A stretch of 34,219 nucleotides of DNA from an uncultured Flavobacteriaceae bacterium (GCA_913020685.1 CAJWAY010000003.1:1-34219); one strand, 5' to 3'; shown: positions 14,699 to 23,973, counted from the stretch's first letter. Notes: a model not told the origin generated them from the sequence alone. Made by a program: numbers and translations.

Positions 14699-15355
14699 AT
14701 GTTTCAATGGACCGAAAAATTTGAACCTCAACAAGACTGGGTTGCTTTAATAATAATTTTAATTTTTTCTCTTTGTGTACACCTCCTAAAGATTAACCCA
14801 CACCAATTCAAACTTCTTGTTTCTTTTTGGAGATCAAATACTTATTTCAAAATTTATGAAAAAGAAAAGTATGTGAATAATTTAAATATGTTCAACCTGA
14901 CACTGACTATGATTTCATTGATTACGATGACTCTTTTAAGTTATTTTTTTTACGAAAAAATTATGATGTCCTTACTCGGAGGAATCTCATATATTATTTT
15001 TTTTATATTATTATGTACGTTTATTCTTATTCGCTATTTTCTACTTAAATTCATCTTTAGGCTAGCAAATCATTCGGAAATATATTTAAATACTATTTTC
15101 AGAAGCATCAGCTTTTACGGAATAATAAGCATATATTCCCTTTTCTTTTTTTCGATCTATTATTACCGTTTTCCTAGTAATAATTATTTGCTAATTATAA
15201 TTTATATAGTGATTTTTTGCTCCATTTTTTTATCTCACCTCGCCATTTACACAAGAATCATTATAACAAATCCAAATAGATTAGTTTATTTAATTTTGTA
15301 TCTTTGTACGTTCAAAATATCGCCTTGGCTTTGGCTCTATAAGTCAATTTATTAG
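14699..15355 (+). CDS. DUF4271 integral membrane protein
   Basis: Very hydrophobic 218-residue protein with about five to six membrane segments (roughly 14-31, 66-84, 92-118, 137-155, 163-188 and 194-212). The C-terminal YLILYLCTFKISPWLWLYK is the conserved end of DUF4271, a Bacteroidota family of unknown function. ATG at 14699. The hemD gene starts 25 bases after it on the same strand; I remember this pairing as common in flavobacteria. That suggests, but does not prove, a link to tetrapyrrole synthesis or simple co-expression. The gene is more AT-rich than its neighbours, as expected of a membrane protein. Confidence 0.85.
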   Translation: MFQWTEKFEPQQDWVALIIILIFSLCVHLLKINPHQFKLLVSFWRSNTYFKIYEKEKYVNNLNMFNLTLTMISLITMTLLSYFFYEKIMMSLLGGISYIIFFILLCTFILIRYFLLKFIFRLANHSEIYLNTIFRSISFYGIISIYSLFFFSIYYYRFPSNNYLLIIIYIVIFCSIFLSHLAIYTRIIITNPNRLVYLILYLCTFKISPWLWLYKSIY

Positions 15356-15380
15356 ACAAATAGAAATAATTAGATGAAAT

Positions 15381-16124
15381 ATGAAAGTGAAGACTATTTT
15401 GATTTCCCAGCCCGAACCCGCTAGCGAGAAGTCTCCCTACTCTAGATTAAAAGAAAAACATAAACTAAAAATAGACTTTCGTCCTTTTATTCACGTAGAA
15501 GGATTGTCAGCGAAAGAAGTTAGATTGCAAAAAATCAATTTTTCTGACTTTGACAACGTCATTCTAACTAGCAGAAATGCAGTAGATCATTTCTTCAGAA
15601 TTACCCAGGAGATGCGCTACAAGGTTCCAGATTCCACTAAATATTTTTGCCAATCTGAAGCGGTAGCTTATTACCTACAAAAATATGTTATATACAGAAA
15701 ACGTAAAATTTATGTAGGTGAAAAAAGTATTGACGATTTAGAAGATGTTTTCAAAAAGTTTGGTGATGAAAAGTTTTTGCTCCCTTCATCGGATGTACTC
15801 AAACCGAGTATCCCAGATTGCCTAAATAAAATTAATATTGATTGGACCCGCGCACAATTGTATAAAACAATGGTGAGTGATCTATCTGATTTGAGAGATG
15901 TATACTACGATGTTTTGGTTTTTTTCAGTCCCTCAGGTATCGAATCGCTTTTCAAGAACTTCCCTGATTTTGAACAAAATAACACCCGAATTGCAGCATA
16001 TGGCAATGGTACTGTGCTTGCTGCCGATAAAGCGAAGTTAAGAATCGATATCAAAGCGCCGACCCCAGACACCCCATCTATGACCATGGCAATAGAAAAA
16101 TACATCAGCAATAACGTGAAATAA
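15381..16124 (+). CDS. hemD: Uroporphyrinogen-III synthase
   Basis: Cyclises hydroxymethylbilane to uroporphyrinogen III in haem synthesis. HemD proteins are poorly conserved, but this 247-residue sequence has the typical flavobacterial pattern: ISQPEP at the start, DFRPFIHVEGLSAKEVR, VILTSRNAVDHFF at about 60-72, FCQSEAVAYYLQKY and near the end YDVLVFFSPSGIESLF and AAYGNGTVLAADKAKL. All are parts of the two-domain fold that holds the substrate. ATG at 15381. Downstream of the DUF4271 gene, likely one transcript. It ends 9 bases from the convergent DUF423 gene. Confidence 0.9.
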   Translation: MKVKTILISQPEPASEKSPYSRLKEKHKLKIDFRPFIHVEGLSAKEVRLQKINFSDFDNVILTSRNAVDHFFRITQEMRYKVPDSTKYFCQSEAVAYYLQKYVIYRKRKIYVGEKSIDDLEDVFKKFGDEKFLLPSSDVLKPSIPDCLNKINIDWTRAQLYKTMVSDLSDLRDVYYDVLVFFSPSGIESLFKNFPDFEQNNTRIAAYGNGTVLAADKAKLRIDIKAPTPDTPSMTMAIEKYISNNVK

Positions 16125-16133
16125 ATACCCCCG

Positions 16134-16511
16134 TTAGTAATTTTTATTTTGATAGGTTTTCCAGATCAGTGAAGCCCATCCCATAATGAGCAGACCTCCT
16201 CCAATAGGAGTAACAGGACCCAACCAAGAAAAATCAAAAGGGGTCAGTTTCCCAAGACAAAGTATTAAAATACTGCCGGAAAAAAGTATAATGCCCCAAA
16301 AAAAAAGCCTGTAAATAATTGGGTTTTTTGCCCATGAGATTTTTGAAAAAACAATAAGTGCCAAACCATGGTACATCATGTATCTGATACCAGTTTGAAA
16401 TGATTGTAAAACTTCTGCCGAAAAATGCGCCTTAAGCTCATGAGTTGCAAAAGCACCTAATACTAAAGCCAAAAGGGCAAAGTTACCTCCTGTCAAAACA
16501 TATTTTCTCAT
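16134..16511 (-). CDS. DUF423 small membrane protein
   Basis: 125 residues with four predicted membrane helices (about 5-23, 42-60, 67-86 and 97-117). The N-terminal GAFATHELKAHF corresponds to the GAFGAHxLK signature of DUF423, and MMYHGLALIVF and GPVTPIGGGLLIMGW match the rest of the family. DUF423 proteins are widespread in bacteria and have no agreed function. ATG at 16511. The gene stands alone, divergent from the Lrp-type regulator and convergent with hemD. Confidence 0.9.
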   Translation of the reverse strand: MRKYVLTGGNFALLALVLGAFATHELKAHFSAEVLQSFQTGIRYMMYHGLALIVFSKISWAKNPIIYRLFFWGIILFSGSILILCLGKLTPFDFSWLGPVTPIGGGLLIMGWASLIWKTYQNKNY

Positions 16512-16548
16512 AAATTGAATGTAATATTTTAAATGTAAATTTTAACTG

Positions 16549-16588
16549 ATTAATTCATTAATTTTATTATTGTTAAATAGGCATTTAA
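16549..16588 (+). promoter_or_regulatory. Possible autoregulatory sites upstream of the Lrp-type gene
   Basis: Two AT-rich dyads lie in the 103-base divergent gap: ATTAAT-TC-ATTAAT at 16549-16562 and TTAAAT-AGGC-ATTTAA at 16573-16588. Lrp/AsnC proteins commonly bind AT-rich dyads at their own promoters. The base composition makes chance dyads fairly likely, so this is only a candidate. Confidence 0.25.
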
Positions 16589-16614
16589 TATTTATGGATC
16601 AAAAAGTTTAGATT

Positions 16615-17085
16615 TTGAAGACAAAGAACGAGAGAGTCTTGATTGATGGTTTGGATAAAATCATTCTGAGGGCCCTTATGAATGACGCCAGAAAGTCGAT
16701 TAATGAAGTTGCAAAAACTGCAGGAATATCTGGAGCAGCTGTTCATCAACGACTTAAAAAACTAGAGAGTTCAGGACTAATCTCAGGATCTCAGGTGGTA
16801 TTAAATCCAAAAATCCTAGGTTATAAAACAATGGCTTTTATTGGTATTTATTTAGATAAGGCAATGAGAAACCAAGAGGCAGTAAAGCAACTTGAAAAAA
16901 TTCCTGAAGTAATTGAGTGTCATTATACAACAGGGAATTGGAGCGTGTTAATTAAAATGCTTTGTACGGATAACGAGCATTTAATGACCTTGTTGAACCA
17001 CAAAATTCAACCTATAATTGGTGTATCAAGGACAGAGACCTTTATTTCGCTAAATCAACAAATCAAAAGACAAATTCAATTGTAG
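16615..17085 (+). CDS. Lrp/AsnC-family transcriptional regulator
   Basis: 156-residue DNA-binding protein. Residues about 13-60 form the helix-turn-helix (LDKIILRALMNDARKSINEVA, AVHQRLKKLESSGLI), and about 66-150 form the AsnC/RAM ligand-binding and oligomerising domain (GYKTMAFIGIYLDKA, CHYTTGNWSVLIKML, GVSRTETFISL). The start is TTG at 16615 because TAG lies two codons upstream in frame and the next ATG would cut into the HTH. Its regulon is unknown; the divergent DUF423 gene and itself are the nearest candidates. Such proteins usually respond to amino acids. Confidence 0.92.
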   Translation: MKTKNERVLIDGLDKIILRALMNDARKSINEVAKTAGISGAAVHQRLKKLESSGLISGSQVVLNPKILGYKTMAFIGIYLDKAMRNQEAVKQLEKIPEVIECHYTTGNWSVLIKMLCTDNEHLMTLLNHKIQPIIGVSRTETFISLNQQIKRQIQL

Positions 17086-17095
17086 GTAACCCTTT

Positions 17096-17365
17096 TTAAT
17101 TATTCTTGCGGTGAATCAACGAAAAAAAAATTATGACCAATTGTAGTATACCCGAAATTAAATTCGCGACAATAACAGCGGTGCTGTTGATCAAAATCCC
17201 ATAAAATAGCCAAAAACAGATCCCAATAAACATGATCACATACATGGAAACAGAGACCCCTTTGGCACTGCGTTTTTTTGATATTTTAAGAACCTGAGGA
17301 ATAAAAGCAGCCGTTGTAAAGACAGCAGCAATAAGTCCTATGATCTCAATGCGAAAGTAATTCAT
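17096..17365 (-). CDS. SemiSWEET sugar transporter
   Basis: Three-helix membrane protein of 89 residues (helices about 8-27, 36-57 and 61-83) of the PQ-loop/MtN3 family. P23 and Q24 in TTAAFIPQVLK are the PQ motif, and the KGVSVSMYVIMFIG segment is typical. SemiSWEETs work as homodimers that let sugars pass through the membrane. The ATG at 17365 overlaps the leuS stop by one base (TGATG), so translation is coupled to leuS. That link seems to be of convenience; the sugar carried cannot be predicted. Confidence 0.9.
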   Translation of the reverse strand: MNYFRIEIIGLIAAVFTTAAFIPQVLKISKKRSAKGVSVSMYVIMFIGICFWLFYGILINSTAVIVANLISGILQLVIIFFSLIHRKNN

Positions 17366-20178
17366 CAAAAGACAATATTTATGATTTTTCCGGGGACAAC
17401 AATTATTTTTTTTGGATTAGCGCCATCGATTTGATCCAGTGTACGTTGTTCTAGCATTACGGCCTTCTTAATTTCCTCAACATCCATATCCAGTGAAAGT
17501 TTGATGGTAAATCGCATTTTTCCATTGAAAGAAACTGGATATTCCTTTGTAGTTTCCTTAACCATAGAAGGGTCGAAAACTGGAAATGGCTCAAATTCAA
17601 TGCTTTCAGTATATCCCAATTGTTGCCACAATTCTTCGCAAAAATGAGGAGCAAATGGAGATAACAAAATCAAAAGGGGTTCTAGGATGGCTCTATTGGA
17701 ACATTTTAATGCCGTCAATTCATTGACGCCTTTCATAAAGGTACTTACACAGGTGTTGAAAGACAACCGCTCAATATCATCAGTTATTTTCTTGATGACT
17801 TGATGGAGAACTTTTAAGCTTTCTAGACTTGGTACTCCATCTTTCACTAACCACTGATTATTTTGGTAAAATAATCTCCAGAATTTTTTAAGGAAGTTGT
17901 GAACGCCTGTAATACCAGCCGTATTCCATGGTTTGTCCTGCTCTATTGGACCCAAAAACATTTCGTAAATCCTTAGGGTGTCTGCACCATAAGTATCACA
18001 AATCTCATCAGGATTTACGACGTTGTATTTAGACTTAGACATTTTTTCGACCACTCTACCGACTATATACTTTCCGTTTTCGAGAACGAATTCTGCATTT
18101 TGGAAGTCCTTTTGCCAATTTTTCAACCCTTCCAAATTCAATTCATCGTAAGTGTTTACCAAACTTACGTCCACACGAATTGGCTCCACTTCATGCTCTT
18201 TAATCATACCCTTGGAAAGATAGGTTTGGGTTCCTTTTTTTCGATATACAAAAGCAGAATTTCCTAAAATCATTCCCTGATTAACCAGCTTTTTAGCGTA
18301 TTCGTCTGTTCTTACGTATCCCAAATCAAAAAGTACTTTTTGCCAAAACCTCGAATATAAAAGGTGTCCTGTCGCATGTTCACTTCCACCCATATAAAAA
18401 TCTACTTCTCTCCAGTAGTTCATAGCCTTGGGGTCTACCCACTCCTTTTGGTTTTGGGAATCCATATAGCGATTAAAATACCAAGAACTTCCTGCCCAAC
18501 CGGGCATGGTATTTAGTTCTATTGGGAATACGAATTCGTGGTCGATCCGGTCGTTAGAAACGACTTTCTCATTGATTTCATCCCAAGCCCAAATCTTGGC
18601 ATTACCCAATGGTGGCATTCCTTCCTCAGTAGGGAGGTACTTTTCTACTTTTGGAAGCTTAAGGGGTAAGTGTGCCTCTTTAATAGGAAATGGAATATCG
18701 CCCTTAAAGTAAATTGGAATTGGTTCACCCCAATATCTTTGTCGGCTAAAGATTGCATCTCTGAGTCTGAAATTTACTGCACCTTTACCAGAATTTTTGG
18801 ATTCCAGTTCGGTAATTACTCGATCCAATGCTGCTTTATAATCCATACCATTTAAAAAGTCGGAATGGGTCAATTTAACCTTACCCTTATCGGTAAAAGC
18901 TCCTTCAGATATGTCAACACCATCGAATATATTGATGATGGGTAAACTAAAATGAGTGGCGAAATCAAAGTCTCTTTGGTCGCCACAAGGGACTCCCATT
19001 ACCGCTCCTGTCCCATAACTAGCCAATACATATTCCCCTATCCAAATGGGAATGGGCTCACCGGTAAAGGGATGAAGGGCACGGGCTCCCGTAAACACCC
19101 CACTGATCAACTTGACATCGGCTTGACGTTCACGATCAGATTTCTGACCAACTAATGCGATATAGTCGGATACTGCTTTTTGCTGCTCCTGACTTATAAT
19201 CTTAGAGACCAATTCGTGCTCTGGGGCAAGTGTCATGAAGGTAACTCCAAAAATAGTATCGGGACGAGTAGTAAAAACCTCTAATTTTTCAGGATGGTTT
19301 TCAACTTCAAAATAAATGCTGGCCCCTGTAGATTTCCCAATCCAGTTTCTTTGCATTTCTTTGAGTGAATCCGACCAATCTAATTCATTCAACCCCATAA
19401 GAAGTCTATTTGCGTAGGCACCAATCCGCATACTCCACTGACGCATCCTTTTTTTGGTAACAGCATAACCTCCTCGCTCTGATACTCCATTTACAATTTC
19501 GTCGTTGGCCAAAACAGTTCCCAAGGCAGGACACCAATTGACCTGGGTCTCAGACAAATAAGTTAGTCGATAAAACAATAAGACCTTTTGCTGTTTTTCA
19601 TAGTTAAAATCATTCCACTCAAGGGCACTGAAAACAGGTGTGTCTTTGTGGCAGTAAGCTTGTACATTGATATTACCCTCTGTTTTAAACCTGAGGATCA
19701 ATTCTGATACAGGGGCTGCTTTATCAGCCTCAATATCGTAATAGGAATCAAATAATTTTAGGAATATCCACTGTGTCCATTTGTAGTAGTTTGGTTCAGA
19801 GGTCCGTACCTCGCGATCCCAATCAAAAGAAAATCCCATTCGATCGAGTTGCTGACGGTACCTGTTGATGTTCGCACTAGTGGTTTTGGAGGGATGCTGG
19901 CCGGTCTGAATAGCATACTGCTCTGCTGGAAGTCCAAAGGAGTCATAGCCCTGTGGGTGTAAAACATTGAATCCCGAATGCCTTTTGAATCGTGCGATGA
20001 TATCACTGGCAATGTATCCCAAGGGGTGCCCGATATGGAGACCTGCTCCAGAGGGGTAGGGAAACATGTCTAATATATAATATTTGGGTTTGTCACTTAA
20101 GTTATCTGCCTTAAAGGTTTTTTTCGTTGACCAAATGTCTTGCCACTTTTTTTCAATTTGCAGAAAATCGTAATCCAT
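17365..20178 (-). CDS. leuS: Leucyl-tRNA synthetase
   Basis: Class I synthetase charging tRNA-Leu, 937 residues. The HIGH motif is at 48-51 (YPSGAGLHIGHPLGY) and KMSKS at 712-716 (VVEKMSKSKYN). Between them lie the editing (CP1) domain with the FTTRPDTIFGVTFM signature and GTGAVMGVPCGDQRDFDF, and the leucine-specific region. The C-terminal anticodon-binding part ends in IDGANPKKIIVVPGKIINIVF. Slightly longer than E. coli LeuS, as usual in Bacteroidota. ATG at 20178, divergent from ftsX with a 117-base gap. The stop overlaps the SemiSWEET gene. Confidence 0.98.
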   Translation of the reverse strand: MDYDFLQIEKKWQDIWSTKKTFKADNLSDKPKYYILDMFPYPSGAGLHIGHPLGYIASDIIARFKRHSGFNVLHPQGYDSFGLPAEQYAIQTGQHPSKTTSANINRYRQQLDRMGFSFDWDREVRTSEPNYYKWTQWIFLKLFDSYYDIEADKAAPVSELILRFKTEGNINVQAYCHKDTPVFSALEWNDFNYEKQQKVLLFYRLTYLSETQVNWCPALGTVLANDEIVNGVSERGGYAVTKKRMRQWSMRIGAYANRLLMGLNELDWSDSLKEMQRNWIGKSTGASIYFEVENHPEKLEVFTTRPDTIFGVTFMTLAPEHELVSKIISQEQQKAVSDYIALVGQKSDRERQADVKLISGVFTGARALHPFTGEPIPIWIGEYVLASYGTGAVMGVPCGDQRDFDFATHFSLPIINIFDGVDISEGAFTDKGKVKLTHSDFLNGMDYKAALDRVITELESKNSGKGAVNFRLRDAIFSRQRYWGEPIPIYFKGDIPFPIKEAHLPLKLPKVEKYLPTEEGMPPLGNAKIWAWDEINEKVVSNDRIDHEFVFPIELNTMPGWAGSSWYFNRYMDSQNQKEWVDPKAMNYWREVDFYMGGSEHATGHLLYSRFWQKVLFDLGYVRTDEYAKKLVNQGMILGNSAFVYRKKGTQTYLSKGMIKEHEVEPIRVDVSLVNTYDELNLEGLKNWQKDFQNAEFVLENGKYIVGRVVEKMSKSKYNVVNPDEICDTYGADTLRIYEMFLGPIEQDKPWNTAGITGVHNFLKKFWRLFYQNNQWLVKDGVPSLESLKVLHQVIKKITDDIERLSFNTCVSTFMKGVNELTALKCSNRAILEPLLILLSPFAPHFCEELWQQLGYTESIEFEPFPVFDPSMVKETTKEYPVSFNGKMRFTIKLSLDMDVEEIKKAVMLEQRTLDQIDGANPKKIIVVPGKIINIVF

Positions 20179-20295
20179 TAAGGCTTGTTTTTTGAATGCT
20201 TAAAAATACGCTTATTAAGGAAAGGAAAAAAGTTTCCGACAGTCAAGGTTCATTTTATCAATGGTTTTTTAATTTTACTGAAATAAACTGATACT

Positions 20296-21174
20296 ATGAA
20301 CCAAATACTGGAAGAAAAATTTAACAAGCAAAGACTAATTTCCTCATACTTTTCAGTAGTGGTGAGTATTTCTTTGGTATTATTTTTAACTGGTATTTTG
20401 GGTGTTTTGTTGGTCAATTCGAAAAAGGTAGCGGATCACTTCAAGGAACAGATCGTGATGACAATTTATGTGAAAGATGCTGCCAAAGAAATCCAACTCA
20501 AGCAATTGCAAAAAACCCTGCGTTTGAACGTTGCTACCAAAAAAGTCAATTTCGTATCCAAAGAAGAAGCTTCCAAAAGACACGCCAGCGAAATTGGGGA
20601 GGACTTTATGGAATTTTTGGGATACAATCCGCTACTCAATTCAATAGACGTATACTTTAAAGCGCCTTTTCTGAACCCTGCCATGGTCTCCAAATTAAGT
20701 AAAGACATTACACTTTACAGCTATGTGAATGAAGTGGTCTACGACCGACCATTGCTCGAGTTATTGGATGAAAACATCAAAAAAATAACTTTTTGGATGT
20801 TGTTGGCCAGTGGACTGTTTATCTTTGTGGCGGTGCTGTTAATCAATAGTTCCATTCGACTTTCCATATACTCCAAAAGGCTGATCATCAAAACCATGCA
20901 ATTGGTAGGAGCAAACAAAAGTTTTATCCGAAGACCTTTTATCAAAACCCACCTGCTGATGAGTACTTTGGGTTCTATCATTGCCATGTCGGCAATGGCT
21001 TTAGTGCTTTATGAAATCCAAAAAAGATTTCCCGAATTGCAAATTTTCGAAAACCCACTCGAACCGGCATTGGTTTTTGTAGGAGTATTTTCATTGGGTT
21101 TGGGGATCACAATTATAAGTACTTTCTTTGCCACCCAACGTTATCTGAATCTAAAGTCTGACTTAGTAAATTAA
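20296..21174 (+). CDS. ftsX: Cell division protein FtsX
   Basis: Permease-like partner of the FtsE ATPase; the pair acts at the division septum to control peptidoglycan hydrolases. Four membrane helices are visible at about 19-41, 165-186, 216-240 and 258-280, with a periplasmic domain between the first two (about 50-160), the standard FtsX layout. MQLVGANKSFIRRPF (201-215) is the conserved cytoplasmic loop. 292 residues. ATG at 20296. No ftsE is next to it, which is usual in Bacteroidota. It begins a tight set with the DUF3098, uppP and truB genes. Confidence 0.93.
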   Translation: MNQILEEKFNKQRLISSYFSVVVSISLVLFLTGILGVLLVNSKKVADHFKEQIVMTIYVKDAAKEIQLKQLQKTLRLNVATKKVNFVSKEEASKRHASEIGEDFMEFLGYNPLLNSIDVYFKAPFLNPAMVSKLSKDITLYSYVNEVVYDRPLLELLDENIKKITFWMLLASGLFIFVAVLLINSSIRLSIYSKRLIIKTMQLVGANKSFIRRPFIKTHLLMSTLGSIIAMSAMALVLYEIQKRFPELQIFENPLEPALVFVGVFSLGLGITIISTFFATQRYLNLKSDLVN

Positions 21175-21183
21175 AGAATTAAG

Positions 21184-21429
21184 ATGAGTGTCCCAACCCA
21201 AAAAAAAGAATTCTTGTTAAGCAAAAGAAATTATCGATTTTTACTCCTTTCAATGGCATTGATTGCCTTTGGTTTTATAATTATGGCAGGTGGAGGAAGT
21301 GAGGATCCCAACTTTTTTAACCCAGAAATTTTTAATTTCCGCAGAATCAGATTGGCACCCACCATCGTTCTTATGGGTTTTGGACTGGCAATTTACGCCA
21401 TCTTAATGCCCCAAAAAAAAAGTAAATGA
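21184..21429 (+). CDS. DUF3098 small membrane protein
   Basis: 81-residue protein with two membrane helices (about 19-37 and 56-74) joined by a Gly-rich loop (AGGGSEDPNFFNPEIFNFRR). This pattern and the position between ftsX and uppP match DUF3098, a Bacteroidota family without known function. It starts 9 bases after ftsX and its stop overlaps the uppP ATG by 4 bases, so it is produced with both; a role at the division site or in the lipid carrier cycle is plausible but not shown. Confidence 0.88.
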   Translation: MSVPTQKKEFLLSKRNYRFLLLSMALIAFGFIIMAGGGSEDPNFFNPEIFNFRRIRLAPTIVLMGFGLAIYAILMPQKKSK

Positions 21430-22214
21430 GTGCGATAGAAACGCTGATTCTTGGAATCATCCAGGGCCTCACAGAGTTTCTGCCTGTCTCCTCTAGCGGA
21501 CATTTGGAATTAGTCAAAGCCATTTTGGGAAGTGATTATGAGCAACAACAGGGCTTGACGGTCACCATTACCCTCCACGCTGCAACTGCCCTAAGCACAA
21601 TTTTTGTCTTTAGAAAAGACATTGTCACGATTCTGTACGATTTGTTACGTTTTAAAAGAGGAGAGAGTTTAAATTTCAGCCTGAAAATTATCTTCTCCAT
21701 GATCCCAGCAGTAATCGTCGGTCTTTTTTTTGAAAATTTTATAGCTTCCCTTTTTATTGGTAAAACTGCTTTGGTAGCTGTCATGTTAATGATCACAGCC
21801 TTGTTATTGTTTCTGGCAGATCGGGTCAATGAAAACAATAAGGAATTAAATTACATCAACACATTTTACATAGGTGTCATCCAAGCCATTGCAATTCTTC
21901 CGGGAATTTCGAGAAGTGGCGCCACCATTGCACTAGCCGTTTTACTCAAGATTGACCGTAAAAAGGCAGCACGATTTTCTTTCCTCATGGTCATTCCACT
22001 AATCCTGGGAAGCATGGCCAAAAGCGTTATGGATGGCGACCTAAGTCAGGAAAGCACTGCGCTGCTACCCTTGTTGGTAGGTTTTGTAAGCTCCTTTATT
22101 ACCGGAGTTTTTGCATGTCGTTGGATGGTTGACCTTGTAAAAAAAAGCAAACTCAAATACTTTAGTTTCTACTGTTTTGCAGTTGGAGCATTGGCCATTC
22201 TTTTTAGTGTGTGA
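21426..22214 (+). CDS. uppP: Undecaprenyl-diphosphatase
   Basis: Integral membrane phosphatase of the BacA/UppP family that recycles undecaprenyl diphosphate to the monophosphate carrier used in peptidoglycan and glycan synthesis. The two catalytic motifs are present: QGLTEFLPVSSSGHLEL at 13-29 (E17, Ser-rich loop) and GISRSGAT at 160-167 with the catalytic Arg. About eight hydrophobic segments over 262 residues, as in the family. Overlaps the DUF3098 gene by 4 bases and precedes truB by one base, so all four genes from ftsX on are one transcript. Confidence 0.97.
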   Translation: MSAIETLILGIIQGLTEFLPVSSSGHLELVKAILGSDYEQQQGLTVTITLHAATALSTIFVFRKDIVTILYDLLRFKRGESLNFSLKIIFSMIPAVIVGLFFENFIASLFIGKTALVAVMLMITALLLFLADRVNENNKELNYINTFYIGVIQAIAILPGISRSGATIALAVLLKIDRKKAARFSFLMVIPLILGSMAKSVMDGDLSQESTALLPLLVGFVSSFITGVFACRWMVDLVKKSKLKYFSFYCFAVGALAILFSV

Positions 22215-22215
22215 C

Positions 22216-22914
22216 ATGAATTTATCTCTTGAATCCATCCTAGAGGGGCAGCTGTTGTTGGTAGACAAACCACTGGAGTGGACTTCTTTTCAGGTAGTCA
22301 ATAAGCTAAAGTGGGCCCTAAAAACGAAATACAAACTTAAAAAACTTAAGGTAGGCCATGCAGGAACCCTCGACCCATTGGCCACGGGACTATTACTGGT
22401 TTGTACGGGAAAAATGACAAAGAAAATCAGTGAAATTCAAGCCCTTGAAAAAGCCTACTCAGGAACCATCACCTTAGGGGCAACGACCCCATCCTATGAT
22501 CTTGAAACTGCCATAGATCAAAATTATCCTACTGATCACATCACCAAAGAGCAATTGAATGTGGTCATAAAAAAGTTTGAAGGCGAAATAGATCAATACC
22601 CACCCATTTACTCTGCCATTAAAAAAGAAGGAAAGCGTTTGTATGAGTACGCCAGAAAAGGAGAAAAAACAAAAATTGAATCCAGAAAAGTAAGACTTTA
22701 CACATTTAATTTTACCAAAATTGACCTTCCACAACTTCACTTTGATGTTCGCTGTTCAAAAGGTACCTACATCAGGTCGTTGGCCCATGATTTTGGCAAA
22801 GCACTTAAATCGGGGGGACATTTAAGCCAATTGAGAAGAACAGCCATAGGGTTCTATAGTGTCGAAGATGCCCTCACTCCCGATCAAATCTCAGAAAAAC
22901 TAGACGGAATATAA
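22216..22914 (+). CDS. truB: tRNA pseudouridine-55 synthase
   Basis: Makes pseudouridine 55 in the T-loop of tRNAs. D53 in VGHAGTLDPLATGLL is the catalytic Asp. LLLVDKPLEWTSFQVV at the N-terminus, YSGTITLGATTPSYD and RCSKGTYIRSLAHDFG are the other TruB signatures. 232 residues, without a PUA extension. ATG at 22216 is one base after the uppP stop. A longer open frame from 22177 lies inside uppP and has no homology, so it was not used. Confidence 0.96.
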   Translation: MNLSLESILEGQLLLVDKPLEWTSFQVVNKLKWALKTKYKLKKLKVGHAGTLDPLATGLLLVCTGKMTKKISEIQALEKAYSGTITLGATTPSYDLETAIDQNYPTDHITKEQLNVVIKKFEGEIDQYPPIYSAIKKEGKRLYEYARKGEKTKIESRKVRLYTFNFTKIDLPQLHFDVRCSKGTYIRSLAHDFGKALKSGGHLSQLRRTAIGFYSVEDALTPDQISEKLDGI

Positions 22915-22948
22915 TCTAGGGATGAACATTATAATCCTTGATTTTTAA

Positions 22949-22956
22949 TAATTTTG
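22949..22956 (+). promoter_or_regulatory. Possible -7 box upstream of nadA
   Basis: TAATTTTG fits TAnnTTTG and lies 17 bases before the nadA ATG at 22974, in the 59-base gap after truB. No -33 TTG is at proper spacing, so the nad genes might also be read from the upstream operon. Confidence 0.3.
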
Positions 22957-22973
22957 TATTAAATCATTTGATT

Positions 22974-23969
22974 ATGGATCACACCTCAGATGAGGTAATG
23001 GAAAGGTTGAACCGCAGGGGATACTTGGATTTAGAAATCCCCAAAGGACTTGATTTAGTTTCAGCAATCAAGCGACTCAAAAAAGAAAAAAAGGCAGTAT
23101 TACTGGCGCATTACTACCAAGACGCCGAAATTCAAGAGTTGGCCGACTACTTAGGCGACAGCCTATATTTGGCTCAAGCGGCAGGAAAAGTTGAAGCCGA
23201 AACGATTGTATTTTCTGGAGTGCATTTTATGGCCGAAACTGCCAAAATCATCAATCCCACTAAAAAGGTCATCCTTCCTGATCTAAATGCAGGCTGCTCT
23301 CTAGCTGACTCCTGCCCCCCTCCGGATTTTAAAAAATTTATTGACCAATACCCCGATGCGCATGTAGTGACCTACATCAATTGCTCGGCAGAAATAAAAG
23401 CATTGAGTTCAATTGTATGTACCTCGAGTAATGCAGTGAGGGTGATTGATTCCATACCCCAAGGAGAGACCATCATTTTTGCTCCAGATAAAAATCTGGG
23501 ACGTTATCTGATCAGAGAAACCGGGAGGGATATGATACTATGGGATGGATCTTGTATCGTTCACGAAGCTTTCTCATTTGAAAGAATTTTAACGCTCTCA
23601 AAGGAAAACCCCACAGCCAAATTCATCGCACATCCGGAAAGTGAATCACAAATTCTTGATATTGCGCATTACATTGGCAGTACCTCAGGCTTGTTAAACT
23701 TTGTAGAGAAAGATTCTGCACAAAGCTTTATCGTAGCTACCGAGGCGGGAATTCTTCACGAGATGAAAAAACGCTGTCCCCAAAAAACATTTATTCCTGC
23801 CCCGGTAGAAGATGAAACGTGTGCTTGTAGCGAATGTGCCTTTATGAAACTCAATACACTGGAGAAATTATATCTGTGTTTGGAACATGAACAGCCCGAG
23901 GTAAAACTTTCCCAAAGCCTCATAAACAAAGCCAAACTTCCCATAACCAAAATGCTAAAGCTCGGTTAG
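22974..23969 (+). CDS. nadA: Quinolinate synthase
   Basis: [4Fe-4S] enzyme that condenses iminoaspartate with dihydroxyacetone phosphate to quinolinate in de novo NAD synthesis. The three likely cluster ligands are C108 (LNAGCSLA), C194 (WDGSCIVH) and C288 (CACSECAFM). AHYYQDAEIQELADYLGDSL and YINCSAEIKALSSIVCTSSNA are family signatures. ATG at 22974 gives 331 residues. The frame is open from a TTG at 22938, but that part is outside the conserved fold. Four bases before nadB. It needs Fe-S cluster assembly, to which the nifU/apbC genes elsewhere in the window may contribute. Confidence 0.96.
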   Translation: MDHTSDEVMERLNRRGYLDLEIPKGLDLVSAIKRLKKEKKAVLLAHYYQDAEIQELADYLGDSLYLAQAAGKVEAETIVFSGVHFMAETAKIINPTKKVILPDLNAGCSLADSCPPPDFKKFIDQYPDAHVVTYINCSAEIKALSSIVCTSSNAVRVIDSIPQGETIIFAPDKNLGRYLIRETGRDMILWDGSCIVHEAFSFERILTLSKENPTAKFIAHPESESQILDIAHYIGSTSGLLNFVEKDSAQSFIVATEAGILHEMKKRCPQKTFIPAPVEDETCACSECAFMKLNTLEKLYLCLEHEQPEVKLSQSLINKAKLPITKMLKLG

Positions 23970-23973
23970 AAAT

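Noticed and set aside
22177..22215. Longer truB start inside uppP
   Set aside because: The extra 13 residues do not resemble TruB and the ATG at 22216 fits the uppP stop and the TruB N-terminus.
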